Shown here: in pieces, positions 7,520-15,722 of the stretch
Position numbering within the stretch: the stretch's first letter is position 1
Layout: each line of letters starts with the position of its first letter
Assembly: GCA_964645825.1 (NCBI GenBank)
Contig: CAZXZY010000004.1
Span: 1-41,783 of the forward strand
Length of the DNA stretch: 41,783 nt
Reading direction: 5' to 3'
Source of the DNA: JABIAL01 sp964645825
GTDB taxonomy: Bacteria; Patescibacteriota; Patescibacteriia; UBA1558; GWA2-36-10
Notes under the pieces: generated by a model
Told to the model about the DNA's origin: nothing
Seen by the model: only the letters and a program-made list of their open reading frames with translations
The model's database searches: none
Made by a program: the position numbers and the translations under genes

Positions 7520-7858
7520 CTAAACATCCCCAGTCAGTAAGGCGCCAAAGACAAAGTTGATAATAGCATAGCTCAAGAATACGGCTAGCAAGCCCATTAT
7601 TGCCCAAACCAAGGTATCTCTTCCGCGACGGATACGATCTGCGTTACCAGCCGAAGTCATCCAGGTGACGCCACCGATTACCATCATGATTAGTGACACA
7701 GCACCAACTATGCCCAACACGCCTTTGATACCATTATTGATCAAAGCTGGTAGATTATCCACATTACCCAGTGGGTTGTACAAGCTTACTGCTTGCACGT
7801 GCGCTGGTAGAATGAGCAAAGCTGAAACCAAAAATAAATATTTCTTTTTGTTTATCAT
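7520..7858 (-). CDS. T4SS-pilin-type membrane protein, copy 3
   Basis: The protein has 112 residues: signal peptide (PAHVQA, about 23 residues), a first transmembrane helix around 45-65, the core GGVTWMTSAGNADRIRRGR, and a second helix LVWAIMGLLAVFLSYAIINFVFGAL. The RIRRGR end of the core matches the Cys-rich copy just upstream, so these two are closer to each other than to copies 1 and 2. It lies 19 nt after that gene, without an SD. Confidence 0.78.
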   Translation of the reverse strand: MINKKKYLFLVSALLILPAHVQAVSLYNPLGNVDNLPALINNGIKGVLGIVGAVSLIMMVIGGVTWMTSAGNADRIRRGRDTLVWAIMGLLAVFLSYAIINFVFGALLTGDV

Positions 7859-7877
7859 ATATTTTTAAAATGTTAAA

Positions 7878-8882
7878 TTATAGACACAATGGATCTGGTG
7901 GACACGCGGTATTAGCGTGAAAGCCCGGAGTAATACCAAGCGGCCATTCGCAAACTGTCATTTCTGCTTGATACTGACAACGCACAACTTCATCATCTCG
8001 CACCCCTAGACAACAACCTGGATCATAGTGATAACCAAACTGACACATGTTCACGTCGTCACATGAGCTTGTAAACCATGCATCGCCTGGCAAACAATCA
8101 CTCTCTGACCACTCTGAATGGCACTCCCTTATTCCTGACACACAACAACCAAACAAGGTATCCTCTGCCAAAACATCATCCTCGTCCTCTGATGGAAGAA
8201 TTGGCATTGCTGGATCGAAAGTAGTGGCATTTACACATAGCTCATCCTTCTCTGCACATTCATCAACTGTCTCGGGTGCGGCCTCTAGAAAATCTTTATC
8301 AAAACACAACCAAGTGCTAGTTTCATCTTCTATGTTTCGTAACTCACATTTGCTGACGCATAAATTATTATAAACAGCCTCCACACCCGTGAAGCCACTA
8401 CCGGTACAAACATAATTACGTCCTTCTAATGGCCCACAGCTACTTCCTTTGGAGGCAGTTTGACACTCACTAGCCACTTGCCATTTACTGTTATTGCCAC
8501 CCAATAAAACATCATTCACAAAAAATTCTACTAGTAAAAAACTTAAAAAGACTACTACTATGGCCACAATCGTGTTAATCATGATTTCGCGACCACGTCT
8601 AATTTTTTCTAAATTACCATAAGAGGTCAACCATTGAATGCCACCCCAAATAAAATATAGCAAAGCTAAGGCACCAACAGCCCCTATCAGAAGCTTGGTT
8701 AATAAAACAAAACCTACGGCAACATCATTTGGCCCACAGTCTCCGTATTTCATACATTCAACTGGTAAAAAATCTAAGAAACCCTTGAAGGGCTCGGTGG
8801 ACTGAGCACTAGTTTCTGCAAAAGAGATCTGCGGAAGAAGAATAACTGCTATTGAAAAAATAGTTGTAAAAAACTTTTTCAT
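7878..8882 (-). CDS. Pilin-like membrane protein with large Cys-rich extracellular domain
   Basis: The protein has 334 residues. Residues 1-22 are a signal peptide (ISFA). Residues 60-135 carry the two-helix pilin-like module with the core GGIQWLTSYGNLEKIRRGR. The remaining ~200 residues form a soluble domain with 20 cysteines, including two CC pairs (FGCCVSG and PGCCLGV); two more Cys lie before the first helix. This suggests a disulfide-stabilised exported domain, as in adhesins or tip proteins. The family of the Cys-rich part is not recognised. It is the first and largest of four tandem paralogues, 7 nt after the sugar-binding protein gene. Confidence 0.75.
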   Translation of the reverse strand: MKKFFTTIFSIAVILLPQISFAETSAQSTEPFKGFLDFLPVECMKYGDCGPNDVAVGFVLLTKLLIGAVGALALLYFIWGGIQWLTSYGNLEKIRRGREIMINTIVAIVVVFLSFLLVEFFVNDVLLGGNNSKWQVASECQTASKGSSCGPLEGRNYVCTGSGFTGVEAVYNNLCVSKCELRNIEDETSTWLCFDKDFLEAAPETVDECAEKDELCVNATTFDPAMPILPSEDEDDVLAEDTLFGCCVSGIRECHSEWSESDCLPGDAWFTSSCDDVNMCQFGYHYDPGCCLGVRDDEVVRCQYQAEMTVCEWPLGITPGFHANTACPPDPLCL

Positions 8883-8889
8883 TTTTTTA

Positions 8890-10251
8890 TTATTGTGATT
8901 GATAAGTTTGATAAATTCTACTAACTAAAAATTCCAAGCCATCGCTGTCCAGCTGAATACTTCCATCTAATACACTATCAACAAACTCAGCCATGTATTG
9001 TTCTGCTGCCATTATATCATAACCCTGATACCAATTATCGGCAGTCAAAACTTGTGAAGCGAAAACTCTAATTTCATCATCTTCTAATTGACTACTAATC
9101 AGTGTTCTCAAAGCAGTTGGTTTATTATTATCATTGAGATAGTTTACTACCAAGTTCTTGCTAGCCGTACTTTGAATAAAATTCCAAGCCGCATCTGTAT
9201 TTTTAGACTTTTGCGGCACAACATTTACCCAATAATTACTATAATATTTCGTGCCTTCTGCTCCTCTAGTTTTTGGAAAATTTGTCATTTCCCAATCAAA
9301 TTGCACGCCTCGCTTACGTAATTCATCAGCATGATAACTATAGCCAAAGAAATAAGCTAGCTTGCCTTGAGTAAACATCTCAAAAGCATCTGGCAAACTA
9401 TCATCCCAAGAAAACACTGCCTTAGTTGAATTAGCAAAATCTGAATAAAAACCAATTGCCTCAGCCATATGTTGGGCAGAGGTGCGATTAGCCAAAGGAT
9501 CAAAGCTTGATCCTTTAAGTTCCACTTCATTCTGCAACATGATGCTGGATAAGATATCAAAAAAGCGGGGAACATTATCAGTGCCTCCCATGGCTACTCC
9601 GGATTGAAAAATATTATTGCCAGTCGTAATCTTGGAAAGATTATAATTTTGAATTTGCTCAACTAAATCATGAAAGTCCTCCATTGGCTCGGGTACTGAA
9701 GCTGCAGTTAGTAAATCAGAATTATAAAAAGTAACCAAGGTGTCAACGGAATAAGGTAGGCCGTAAATCTTGCCATCCATAATTGTATTATCATAAACTA
9801 CATCAACATACCTTTCTTTGATGTCATGCAAAGATAAGCTGTTGATCGTCTTTAAGGTGGTAACTGCCTCTGGCTTGATGGTGCCCTGCATTTCCAAAAT
9901 TGGAATCTGCATGCTTTTTGGCATTGGCTGCAAACGATCTTGATACTTTAGTAGCCAAGAAGCGGGGATCATAAATACATCCGGTACTCGATCTTCCCAA
10001 GCGGCTTCTAATAACTTTTGTTCATACTCATCGTAACGAAAGTTTTTATATTCCACCTTAATAGTCGGATGGGTGGCTGTATAGGCCTTGATAATGCTTT
10101 GCATTTGCTCTGGCGTGTCCCAAACTCCCCAATATTGTAAAGTAATTGGCTGAAATTTTTCTTTATTAATGATATTTTGTTTGCAACCAAAACCAGTAGT
10201 GACTAGAAACACTGCTAATAAAATAATAATTAAAAATCTCACCTTAACCAT
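8890..10251 (-). CDS. ABC-type extracellular solute-binding lipoprotein (sugar-binding, family 1)
   Basis: The protein has 453 residues. The lipobox TGFGC places the lipid anchor at Cys23. The mature protein begins ITLQYWGVWDTPEQMQ, and PTIKVEYKNFRYDEYEQKLLEAAWE and PDVFMIPASWL follow; this is the typical start of family-1 (maltose/oligosaccharide) binding proteins. Later parts (VDTLVTFYNSDLL, KLAYFFGYSYHADELRKR, NYWVNVVP) also fit. It would deliver sugars or similar solutes to an ABC transporter, but no permease or ATPase gene is nearby. It starts 1 nt after galU and lies 7 nt ahead of the Cys-rich pilin gene, so it may instead serve surface capture linked to the pilin-like system (inference). 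Confidence 0.85.
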   Translation of the reverse strand: MVKVRFLIIILLAVFLVTTGFGCKQNIINKEKFQPITLQYWGVWDTPEQMQSIIKAYTATHPTIKVEYKNFRYDEYEQKLLEAAWEDRVPDVFMIPASWLLKYQDRLQPMPKSMQIPILEMQGTIKPEAVTTLKTINSLSLHDIKERYVDVVYDNTIMDGKIYGLPYSVDTLVTFYNSDLLTAASVPEPMEDFHDLVEQIQNYNLSKITTGNNIFQSGVAMGGTDNVPRFFDILSSIMLQNEVELKGSSFDPLANRTSAQHMAEAIGFYSDFANSTKAVFSWDDSLPDAFEMFTQGKLAYFFGYSYHADELRKRGVQFDWEMTNFPKTRGAEGTKYYSNYWVNVVPQKSKNTDAAWNFIQSTASKNLVVNYLNDNNKPTALRTLISSQLEDDEIRVFASQVLTADNWYQGYDIMAAEQYMAEFVDSVLDGSIQLDSDGLEFLVSRIYQTYQSQ

Positions 10252-10252
10252 A

Positions 10253-11113
10253 TTATAAATTTTTAAAATATTTTTTTAACTTAGGTGCTAACTCTGGACG
10301 ATCCATAGCATATTCTAAATTTGCTTGCAATAAATTCCAGGCGTCTCCGGTAGTTAACCATTTTCCATCTTCCACTTCTTTAGCATAAAATTCTCCACCG
10401 GCTTTGATATAATCACGAATAGCATCCACAATCCATAGCTCGTTGCCCTTGCCTAGTTCTGTTTTTTTCAGTATCTCTATGATGTCCTGATTCAAAATCA
10501 TACGACCAAAATCAGCTAGTTGTGAAGGCGCTCCCTTAATGGTTGGTTTTTCAATAATGCCATCTAACTGCATGGTTTTTTTATCCTTGATGCTAACAAT
10601 TCCGTATTTATCGACTTGATTACGTGCTATCTTTTGTACTCCAATCATCAAGTGCCCGGTCTCGTTATAATCATCTACCATCTGTTTGGCAAAAGGCACC
10701 TTAGACTTCACTAAATCATCCCCCCAAATATACATAAACGGCTCATCTTGAACTAAACTAGCAGCAGACAAAACGGGAGTGCCATTTCCATATGGCCCTT
10801 TTTGACGAACATAGATAAAGTTAGCCATCTCAGAAATTTTTTTCATTTCTTTTAGCTTTTCCTTTTTACCAGATTGAGCCAAGTCATGCTCTAGTGCCCA
10901 TGAATAATCAAAATGATCCTCTAGTGGTTTTTTGTCCCACTTGGTCACCAGAATTATATCTTCTATGCCAGCCGCGACTAGCTCTTCGACTACCAATTGA
11001 ATAATTGGTTTGTCAACAATTGGCAACATTTCTTTTGGCATGGATTTGGTGGCTGGTAATAATCTTGTGCCAGCGCCAGCTACAGCAATTACTGCTTTTC
11101 GAATTTTTTTCAT
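10253..11113 (-). CDS. galU: UTP-glucose-1-phosphate uridylyltransferase
   Basis: The protein has 286 residues, the usual GalU size. The nucleotidyl-transferase signature AGAGTRLLPATKSMPKEMLP is at residues 13-32, followed by VDKPIIQLVVEE. Further family blocks are YVRQKGPYGNGTPVL, YIWGDDLV, GIIEKP and ELWIVDAI. It makes UDP-glucose from UTP and glucose-1-phosphate, feeding surface polysaccharide and glycolipid synthesis, in keeping with the polysaccharide genes at 13-17 kb. A TATAAT box ends 6 nt before the ATG, so the mRNA is probably leaderless. Confidence 0.95.
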   Translation of the reverse strand: MKKIRKAVIAVAGAGTRLLPATKSMPKEMLPIVDKPIIQLVVEELVAAGIEDIILVTKWDKKPLEDHFDYSWALEHDLAQSGKKEKLKEMKKISEMANFIYVRQKGPYGNGTPVLSAASLVQDEPFMYIWGDDLVKSKVPFAKQMVDDYNETGHLMIGVQKIARNQVDKYGIVSIKDKKTMQLDGIIEKPTIKGAPSQLADFGRMILNQDIIEILKKTELGKGNELWIVDAIRDYIKAGGEFYAKEVEDGKWLTTGDAWNLLQANLEYAMDRPELAPKLKKYFKNL

Positions 11114-11119
11114 GACTAT

Positions 11120-11148
11120 ATTATACTAAAAATAGAGTAAAAAGTAAA
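11120..11148 (-). promoter_or_regulatory. galU promoter, predicted leaderless start
   Basis: TTTACT (11143-11148, complement), 17 nt, TATAAT (11120-11125), then 6 nt and the galU ATG at 11113. The usual +1 position falls on the A of the ATG. Confidence 0.65.
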
Positions 11149-11161
11149 CTAAAAAACCAAA

Positions 11162-11776
11162 CTATTCTTTGTCACTCTCTAATTCCTCTAAAATTTCTTT
11201 TACTAAATTTAAAGCCTGGTCAATTTTACTATCAATACTTCTTTTGCCATCAATAAAATGATAATTCTTATGCTGCGACCAAACCTCTTGTGAAAGTCGT
11301 TCCATCTTCTGCGCTCTGTCTACTGATTCAATACGATGACTGTTGCCAGCCGAGCCATAACCACTTGGATCAGCTGTGGCCAGTGATTCTAAATGAAGCA
11401 CAGCGTCGTAACGTAATCTTTCACTTTTCACATCAAGGCCGAGTAGTAACTGAGCTTGATCTAATCCACCTGGTAAAAAAACAGCTGCATCTAGCGAGCC
11501 TCTGTCACACACCAATAAAGAAACACCTTTTTCTTTGGCTTGCAATACAGCTGTATCCTCAATAGATTTTTGTAAATGAAAAACAGCATATTCGAAAGCA
11601 GTCTGCCAATTTTCAGACCAAGTGACATCTTTGTTGGGCTCCAAAAAACCACCGCTCAATAATATAGTAGCTGCTTCTGGCACAATAACAATATTTGCAC
11701 CAAGTTCTTTTTCTAGAGCATCGAGAAAAGTAGTTTTTCCTCCGCATGGTCCGCCAGTGAGAACTATTTTTTTCAT
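11162..11776 (-). CDS. AAA_28-type P-loop ATPase/kinase (NadR-kinase-like)
   Basis: The protein has 204 residues. Walker A TGGPCGGKTT is at residues 7-16, followed by IVPEAATILLSGGF near 32-45, a pattern seen in the AAA_28 / NadR-like kinase family; LLVCDRGSLDAAVFLPGG is the DR(G/S) segment. Family members are small P-loop enzymes that may phosphorylate nucleosides or other small molecules, but the substrate is unknown. It is probably a single-gene unit: TATAAT lies 6 nt upstream of the ATG, and the cfa terminator lies just beyond that. Confidence 0.75.
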   Translation of the reverse strand: MKKIVLTGGPCGGKTTFLDALEKELGANIVIVPEAATILLSGGFLEPNKDVTWSENWQTAFEYAVFHLQKSIEDTAVLQAKEKGVSLLVCDRGSLDAAVFLPGGLDQAQLLLGLDVKSERLRYDAVLHLESLATADPSGYGSAGNSHRIESVDRAQKMERLSQEVWSQHKNYHFIDGKRSIDSKIDQALNLVKEILEELESDKE

Positions 11777-11782
11777 ATTTTT

Positions 11783-11788
11783 ATTATA
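11783..11788 (-). promoter_or_regulatory. -10 box of the AAA_28 gene, predicted leaderless start
   Basis: TATAAT (complement of 11783-11788) ends 6 nt before the ATG at 11776. The -35 region is poor. The geometry is the same as at galU. Confidence 0.5.
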
Positions 11789-11789
11789 A

Positions 11790-11817
11790 CAAAAAATAAC
11801 TCGTTTGCAGAGCTATT
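11790..11817 (-). terminator. Intrinsic terminator after cfa
   Basis: AATA-x-CTC (11795-11802) pairs with GAG-x-TATT (11810-11817), one internal mismatch, around a 7-nt loop. On the minus strand TTTTTTG follows. It lies 10 nt past the cfa stop. Confidence 0.7.
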
Positions 11818-11827
11818 TTTTATTGTG

Positions 11828-12943
11828 TTATCTAAGTGATTTATATCCATTAGCGACTCCTTTTTTTGACAAAACAATCTGCCATAATTGGATATTTCTA
11901 GCTCGAAAACTACCAGCACAGGACAAGAGATAATACTTCCACATACGATAAAAACGTTCGGAATAATTTTGTTTTATCCCTGGCCAAGCCTTATCAAAAT
12001 TAGCAAACCAAGCCATCAATGTCTTATCATAATCAGGACCAAAATTATGCACGTCCTCTATCACAAATAGTCCTTCAATAGCTTTACCGATCTGGGCCAT
12101 AGATGGCAACATGCTATTTGGAAAAATATGTTTATTGATCCAAGGGTCAGTTGCTTTGACTGATTTATTACCAGCTATAGTGTGTAACAAAAATAGACCA
12201 TCGTCTTTTAAAGATTTGTTAGCCACCTTCATAAAAGTACGATAATTTTTGTAGCCCACATGTTCAAACATCCCTATCGAAACAACATGGTCAAATTTTT
12301 CATTAATGTTACGATAATCTTGAAGCCTAGTCTCTGCAGAGTAATTTTTGTACATTTCGTCGGCTAGTTCTTTTTGTTCTCTGGAAATAGTATAGCCAAT
12401 TGCATGAGCATCATATTTTTCAGCAGCATAGCCAATGAAGCTACCCCAACCAGAGCCTATGTCTAATACTTTCTGTCCAGAACGCAAGCCAATCTTTCTA
12501 CAAATCAAATCTAACTTTGCTTCTTCTGCCGCATCCAAATCGTGAGCATCTTTCCAATAACCACAAGTATAGGTAAGGCGTTTATCTAGCATGCCACGAT
12601 ATAAATCATTACCAATATCATAATGTTTTTCACCTACTTCAAAAGCCTTGGACTTTCTACCTGGATTCAATACTGCATTCCAGACAATCCTAAGCATTAA
12701 GTCTAAATTTTTCTTAATGCGTTTATCTAAGTCTGCTTTTAAAACTTTGTGAAAAAATTGATCAAGTTTTTCACAATCCCACCAAGCATCCATATAGGCT
12801 TCACCGAGTGCTAAAGAGCCACCCCTTAGAACACGAGCATAAAACTTGTCATTGTGCACTTGCGGATCATAAGCATTGGGCCCATTGATAGTAATACCAG
12901 TACCGGTCAATAAAGAATCAATGATTTTTTTTGCATTTTTCAT
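11828..12943 (-). CDS. cfa: Cyclopropane-fatty-acyl-phospholipid synthase
   Basis: The protein has 371 residues (E. coli Cfa has about 382) and is recognisably similar to it along its whole length. Segments are ARVLRGGSLALGEAYMDAWW, EKHYDIGNDLY, the SAM-binding VLDIGSGWGSF, SIGMFEHVGYKNY, FLLHTI, DPWINKHIFPN and, near the end, SCAGSFRARNIQLWQIVLSK with the conserved Cys of the active site. It adds a methylene from S-adenosylmethionine across double bonds of membrane phospholipid acyl chains. It starts 26 nt after the 3' end of tRNA-Ser and may share its transcript. If the organism is a CPR member, the acyl chains may be scavenged from a host (inference). Confidence 0.95.
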   Translation of the reverse strand: MKNAKKIIDSLLTGTGITINGPNAYDPQVHNDKFYARVLRGGSLALGEAYMDAWWDCEKLDQFFHKVLKADLDKRIKKNLDLMLRIVWNAVLNPGRKSKAFEVGEKHYDIGNDLYRGMLDKRLTYTCGYWKDAHDLDAAEEAKLDLICRKIGLRSGQKVLDIGSGWGSFIGYAAEKYDAHAIGYTISREQKELADEMYKNYSAETRLQDYRNINEKFDHVVSIGMFEHVGYKNYRTFMKVANKSLKDDGLFLLHTIAGNKSVKATDPWINKHIFPNSMLPSMAQIGKAIEGLFVIEDVHNFGPDYDKTLMAWFANFDKAWPGIKQNYSERFYRMWKYYLLSCAGSFRARNIQLWQIVLSKKGVANGYKSLR

Positions 12944-12969
12944 ATAATTTAAGTTACTTTAAAATATGT

Positions 12970-13057
12970 TGGCGGAGGCGGAAGGATTCGAACCCTCGGT
13001 CCCTTGCGAAACAACACTTTTCGAAAGTGCCCTATTAAACCACTCTAGCACGCCTCC
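12970..13057 (-). tRNA. tRNA-Ser (anticodon CGA), CCA encoded
   Basis: The acceptor stem GGAGGCG (13051-13057, complement) pairs with CGCCTCC (12974-12980, complement). The discriminator G and the encoded CCA follow at 12973-12970. The anticodon loop is TTCGAAA, giving CGA (reads UCG). A long variable arm, as expected for serine, and a GAGGG-TTCGAAT-CCTTC T-arm are present. Confidence 0.93.
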
Positions 13058-13069
13058 ATGAAATAATGT

Positions 13070-13075
13070 TACAAT
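13070..13075 (+). promoter_or_regulatory. -10 box of the O-antigen-ligase-like gene
   Basis: TACAAT at 13070-13075 ends 9 nt before the ATG at 13085, so any leader is at most about 3 nt. The -35 region would fall inside the divergent tRNA-Ser gene. Weak support. Confidence 0.35.
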
Positions 13076-13084
13076 ATCAATATT

Positions 13085-14476
13085 ATGTTAACATTTTCTA
13101 ATATAAAAGCAAAGATTTTATCTAATCAAGTTTATTGGCTAATATTGGCCTTTTTTTCTATTAGACTATTTTCTTTTTTATTTAAGGATGTTATTTTTTT
13201 ACAAAGTTTAGTCGTTATTTGCGCATTAATAATGCTAATTTATTTATTCAAAAAAAATTGGCATTACGCTCTACAATTTTTATTAGCTGAATATCTACTT
13301 GGTGGCGTAGGACATTTTTTTGAATTAGCTGATATATCACTGCGCACTTTACTAACTATTGCTTTCTTAATTTTATATTTTGCTTATAGTATAAAACACA
13401 AAAAATTATTACAGCTACCTAAGAAAATAATTTATAGTTTATTAATATTTTTTATAATTATAGCTGGTGCTGCGTTTATTGGTTGGCAAAATCATAACCC
13501 TCTACCACTAATCATTCAAGATTTGATTCCTGTTATTTTTATTTTCTTGATCTTTCCTCTTTATCACTTTTGGAAAAATGAAAACAACAAAATATTTTTA
13601 GCTCGACTACTTTTTGTCTGGTTAATAAGTAGCGCTGCTTGGACTTTATTTAATTTTATTTTATTTGCCTCTGACTTAGCCGCGCTTCATCATCCTTATT
13701 ACAATTGGCTGCGCGATTTTGCTTTAGCTAAAATCACTGCTTCTAGTATTTACTTCTGGCGCATAGTTTTTCCTGAACAATTGTTGCTCGTGCCTATTAT
13801 TTTGTTGATTAACTCTGTTTGGTTAAAGTATAAACATAATTTTTATTTATATTTATTGTTACTAAGTGCTTTAGTTTTTAGTTTAAATATTTCTCGCGCT
13901 TATATTTTAGGGTTATTGCTAGGATTATTAATTTTGAAATATAAAAATAGCTGGCGAGAGTGGTCTAAAATATTTATTTTTAATATTCTAATAATTTTTA
14001 GTATATTTACCGTGATAAATATTTTTAGTAGCGCTGGAAATGATAATGGCTGGGGAATTTTGGGTATAAAATTTGGTGGGATCACTGCACCCCAAACAGA
14101 AGTAAGCTCACAAAACCGAATGGAGCTGTTGTCACCTATTATAGACATGATAAAAGATGCGCCTGCTCTAGGACAAGGCTTGGGGCAGAGCGTCATTGCT
14201 GATCAAATAAATACTCGCCATTTTGATTGGGGTTGGTTCGAAATATGGATAAAATGGGGACTAGCTGGTTTAGTTTTTACCTTAATTTTACTAAGCTTTT
14301 TAATAAAAGGTATTTTTAAACAAACAAAAAACCAAACATTGTATCTCGGTTTATTGGCTAGTGTTTTAGCGATAATGTTAATCAATGTTACTACGCCAGC
14401 CATCTTTCATGTTTTCGGAATCTTATATTTTATAACAATCGCAAGTTGGATTTATTATCATGAACGGCTAACATAG
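13085..14476 (+). CDS. O-antigen ligase/polymerase-like polytopic membrane protein
   Basis: The protein has 463 residues, nearly all hydrophobic, with about 11-12 predicted transmembrane helices. A larger loop around 330-390 has the motif APALGQGLGQSVI, and an upstream Arg-containing helix (FSLNISRAYILGLLLG) is typical of WaaL/Wzy-type O-antigen ligases and polymerases. Such proteins transfer or polymerise lipid-linked glycans at the outer face of the membrane. It is divergent from tRNA-Ser/cfa, and its last 47 nt overlap the 3' end of a second O-antigen-ligase-like gene on the other strand. The exact glycan is unknown. Confidence 0.75.
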   Translation: MLTFSNIKAKILSNQVYWLILAFFSIRLFSFLFKDVIFLQSLVVICALIMLIYLFKKNWHYALQFLLAEYLLGGVGHFFELADISLRTLLTIAFLILYFAYSIKHKKLLQLPKKIIYSLLIFFIIIAGAAFIGWQNHNPLPLIIQDLIPVIFIFLIFPLYHFWKNENNKIFLARLLFVWLISSAAWTLFNFILFASDLAALHHPYYNWLRDFALAKITASSIYFWRIVFPEQLLLVPIILLINSVWLKYKHNFYLYLLLLSALVFSLNISRAYILGLLLGLLILKYKNSWREWSKIFIFNILIIFSIFTVINIFSSAGNDNGWGILGIKFGGITAPQTEVSSQNRMELLSPIIDMIKDAPALGQGLGQSVIADQINTRHFDWGWFEIWIKWGLAGLVFTLILLSFLIKGIFKQTKNQTLYLGLLASVLAIMLINVTTPAIFHVFGILYFITIASWIYYHERLT

Positions 14477-15722
14477 TTAGACCTAATAAAATAAAAAATA
14501 ATAAGCTTAAATCATTCTTGAAATACGGCACATCGACCAAACCATGGACAAACCAAGTAAGCCAAGCTAAAGTCACTCCCCAGGCCAAATAATGTTTTGA
14601 CTTTATCAATTGACGGCACACTGTGGCTAAATAAATAAGCAAAGTAATAATCAAAACTAAACCTAATAAGCCCAGCTCTACCCAAAAATTTAAAAATAGA
14701 TTGTGGGGATATAAAAATATTTCTAGCCAAGTAATTTGATGGTAATTTGCCATCATTTTTTGATAGCCATCAATACCCGCACCCAGTAACCAATGATCAT
14801 TAAGTAGATCAATTGTCTCTTGCCACTGCAAACCACGTACCGCTAATGAACTAGTGTATTGATTTGGATCAGGACTCACTAAATCTTGTCCAGCTTGAAC
14901 TAAATAATCTTTGGCTGGGCTTAAAAATATTGCTAATACTAAAATCAGAGCGAAAAACAGTTTACGATTTTTATTTATCTTAGAAAAAAAGAAGTAGAAC
15001 AGTAAACAAAGGCCAAGAGCAAGTAAGGCTCCTTCGCTCTTGGTAGAAATTAATAATAATACGCCTAAAAAAATCACTCCTAAGTAGGCCAGCTCTTTGC
15101 TTTTGTTTTTACTGCTTAGCCAAAGGCCAGTAAAGCAAGCGGTGATTGGTGCAATTAATAAACTCAAAGCATTGGGATAAGCAAAAACTGCAGTTAGTCT
15201 TTTAACATTCGGCTCGTTGTAAGCAGCCGGTAAATTCCAAGCTGTAAAACTCTGCCAAATAGCAAAAAGGGCTAGCCACAAAACTAAAGCTCCTAGGCCA
15301 TACAAAATAACCTGACGATCTTGCTTGGTTTTGACTGAATATAAAAAAACTAAAATAAATAGCAGCGGCTGCAAAAAATATGCTCGCCACAAACCCAAGG
15401 CTGCCCAAGTTGGATTGACTAACAAACCAACCAAGCTAATAACCAACCAAGCTAATAAAAACCAACGCCAAGGATTGGCTAGTTTATGATTCGTTACTAA
15501 AAATTGCCAATTAAGTTTCTTCCAACGCTTTCTTTCTAACAACCAAAAAATAAAAACACCAATAATCATGAGCTCTAAAAAAGTAGAGGGTAAGCCAAAA
15601 AAATCTAAACGCCATAAATAAGTTGGTAATAACAAGATTAACAAACCTAAAGCCCAGACAATATTGCGCTTAGCAACTAGCAAGAAGATTCCTAAAAAAA
15701 TTATAGCTAAAATCTCTAGCAT
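14430..15722 (-). CDS. O-antigen ligase family protein
   Basis: The protein has 430 residues and about 10-12 transmembrane helices. The Wzy_C/O-antigen-ligase signature is visible in DHWLLGAGIDGYQKMMANYH followed by YPHNLFLNFWVELGLLGLV. The first helices have the usual short cytoplasmic connections. It overlaps the end of the flippase gene by 7 nt, so flippase and ligase/polymerase form one polysaccharide-export operon. Its 3' end overlaps the converging gene at 13085 by 47 nt, leaving no room for a terminator between them. Confidence 0.85.
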   Translation of the reverse strand: MLEILAIIFLGIFLLVAKRNIVWALGLLILLLPTYLWRLDFFGLPSTFLELMIIGVFIFWLLERKRWKKLNWQFLVTNHKLANPWRWFLLAWLVISLVGLLVNPTWAALGLWRAYFLQPLLFILVFLYSVKTKQDRQVILYGLGALVLWLALFAIWQSFTAWNLPAAYNEPNVKRLTAVFAYPNALSLLIAPITACFTGLWLSSKNKSKELAYLGVIFLGVLLLISTKSEGALLALGLCLLFYFFFSKINKNRKLFFALILVLAIFLSPAKDYLVQAGQDLVSPDPNQYTSSLAVRGLQWQETIDLLNDHWLLGAGIDGYQKMMANYHQITWLEIFLYPHNLFLNFWVELGLLGLVLIITLLIYLATVCRQLIKSKHYLAWGVTLAWLTWFVHGLVDVPYFKNDLSLLFFILLGLTMLAVHDNKSNLRLL

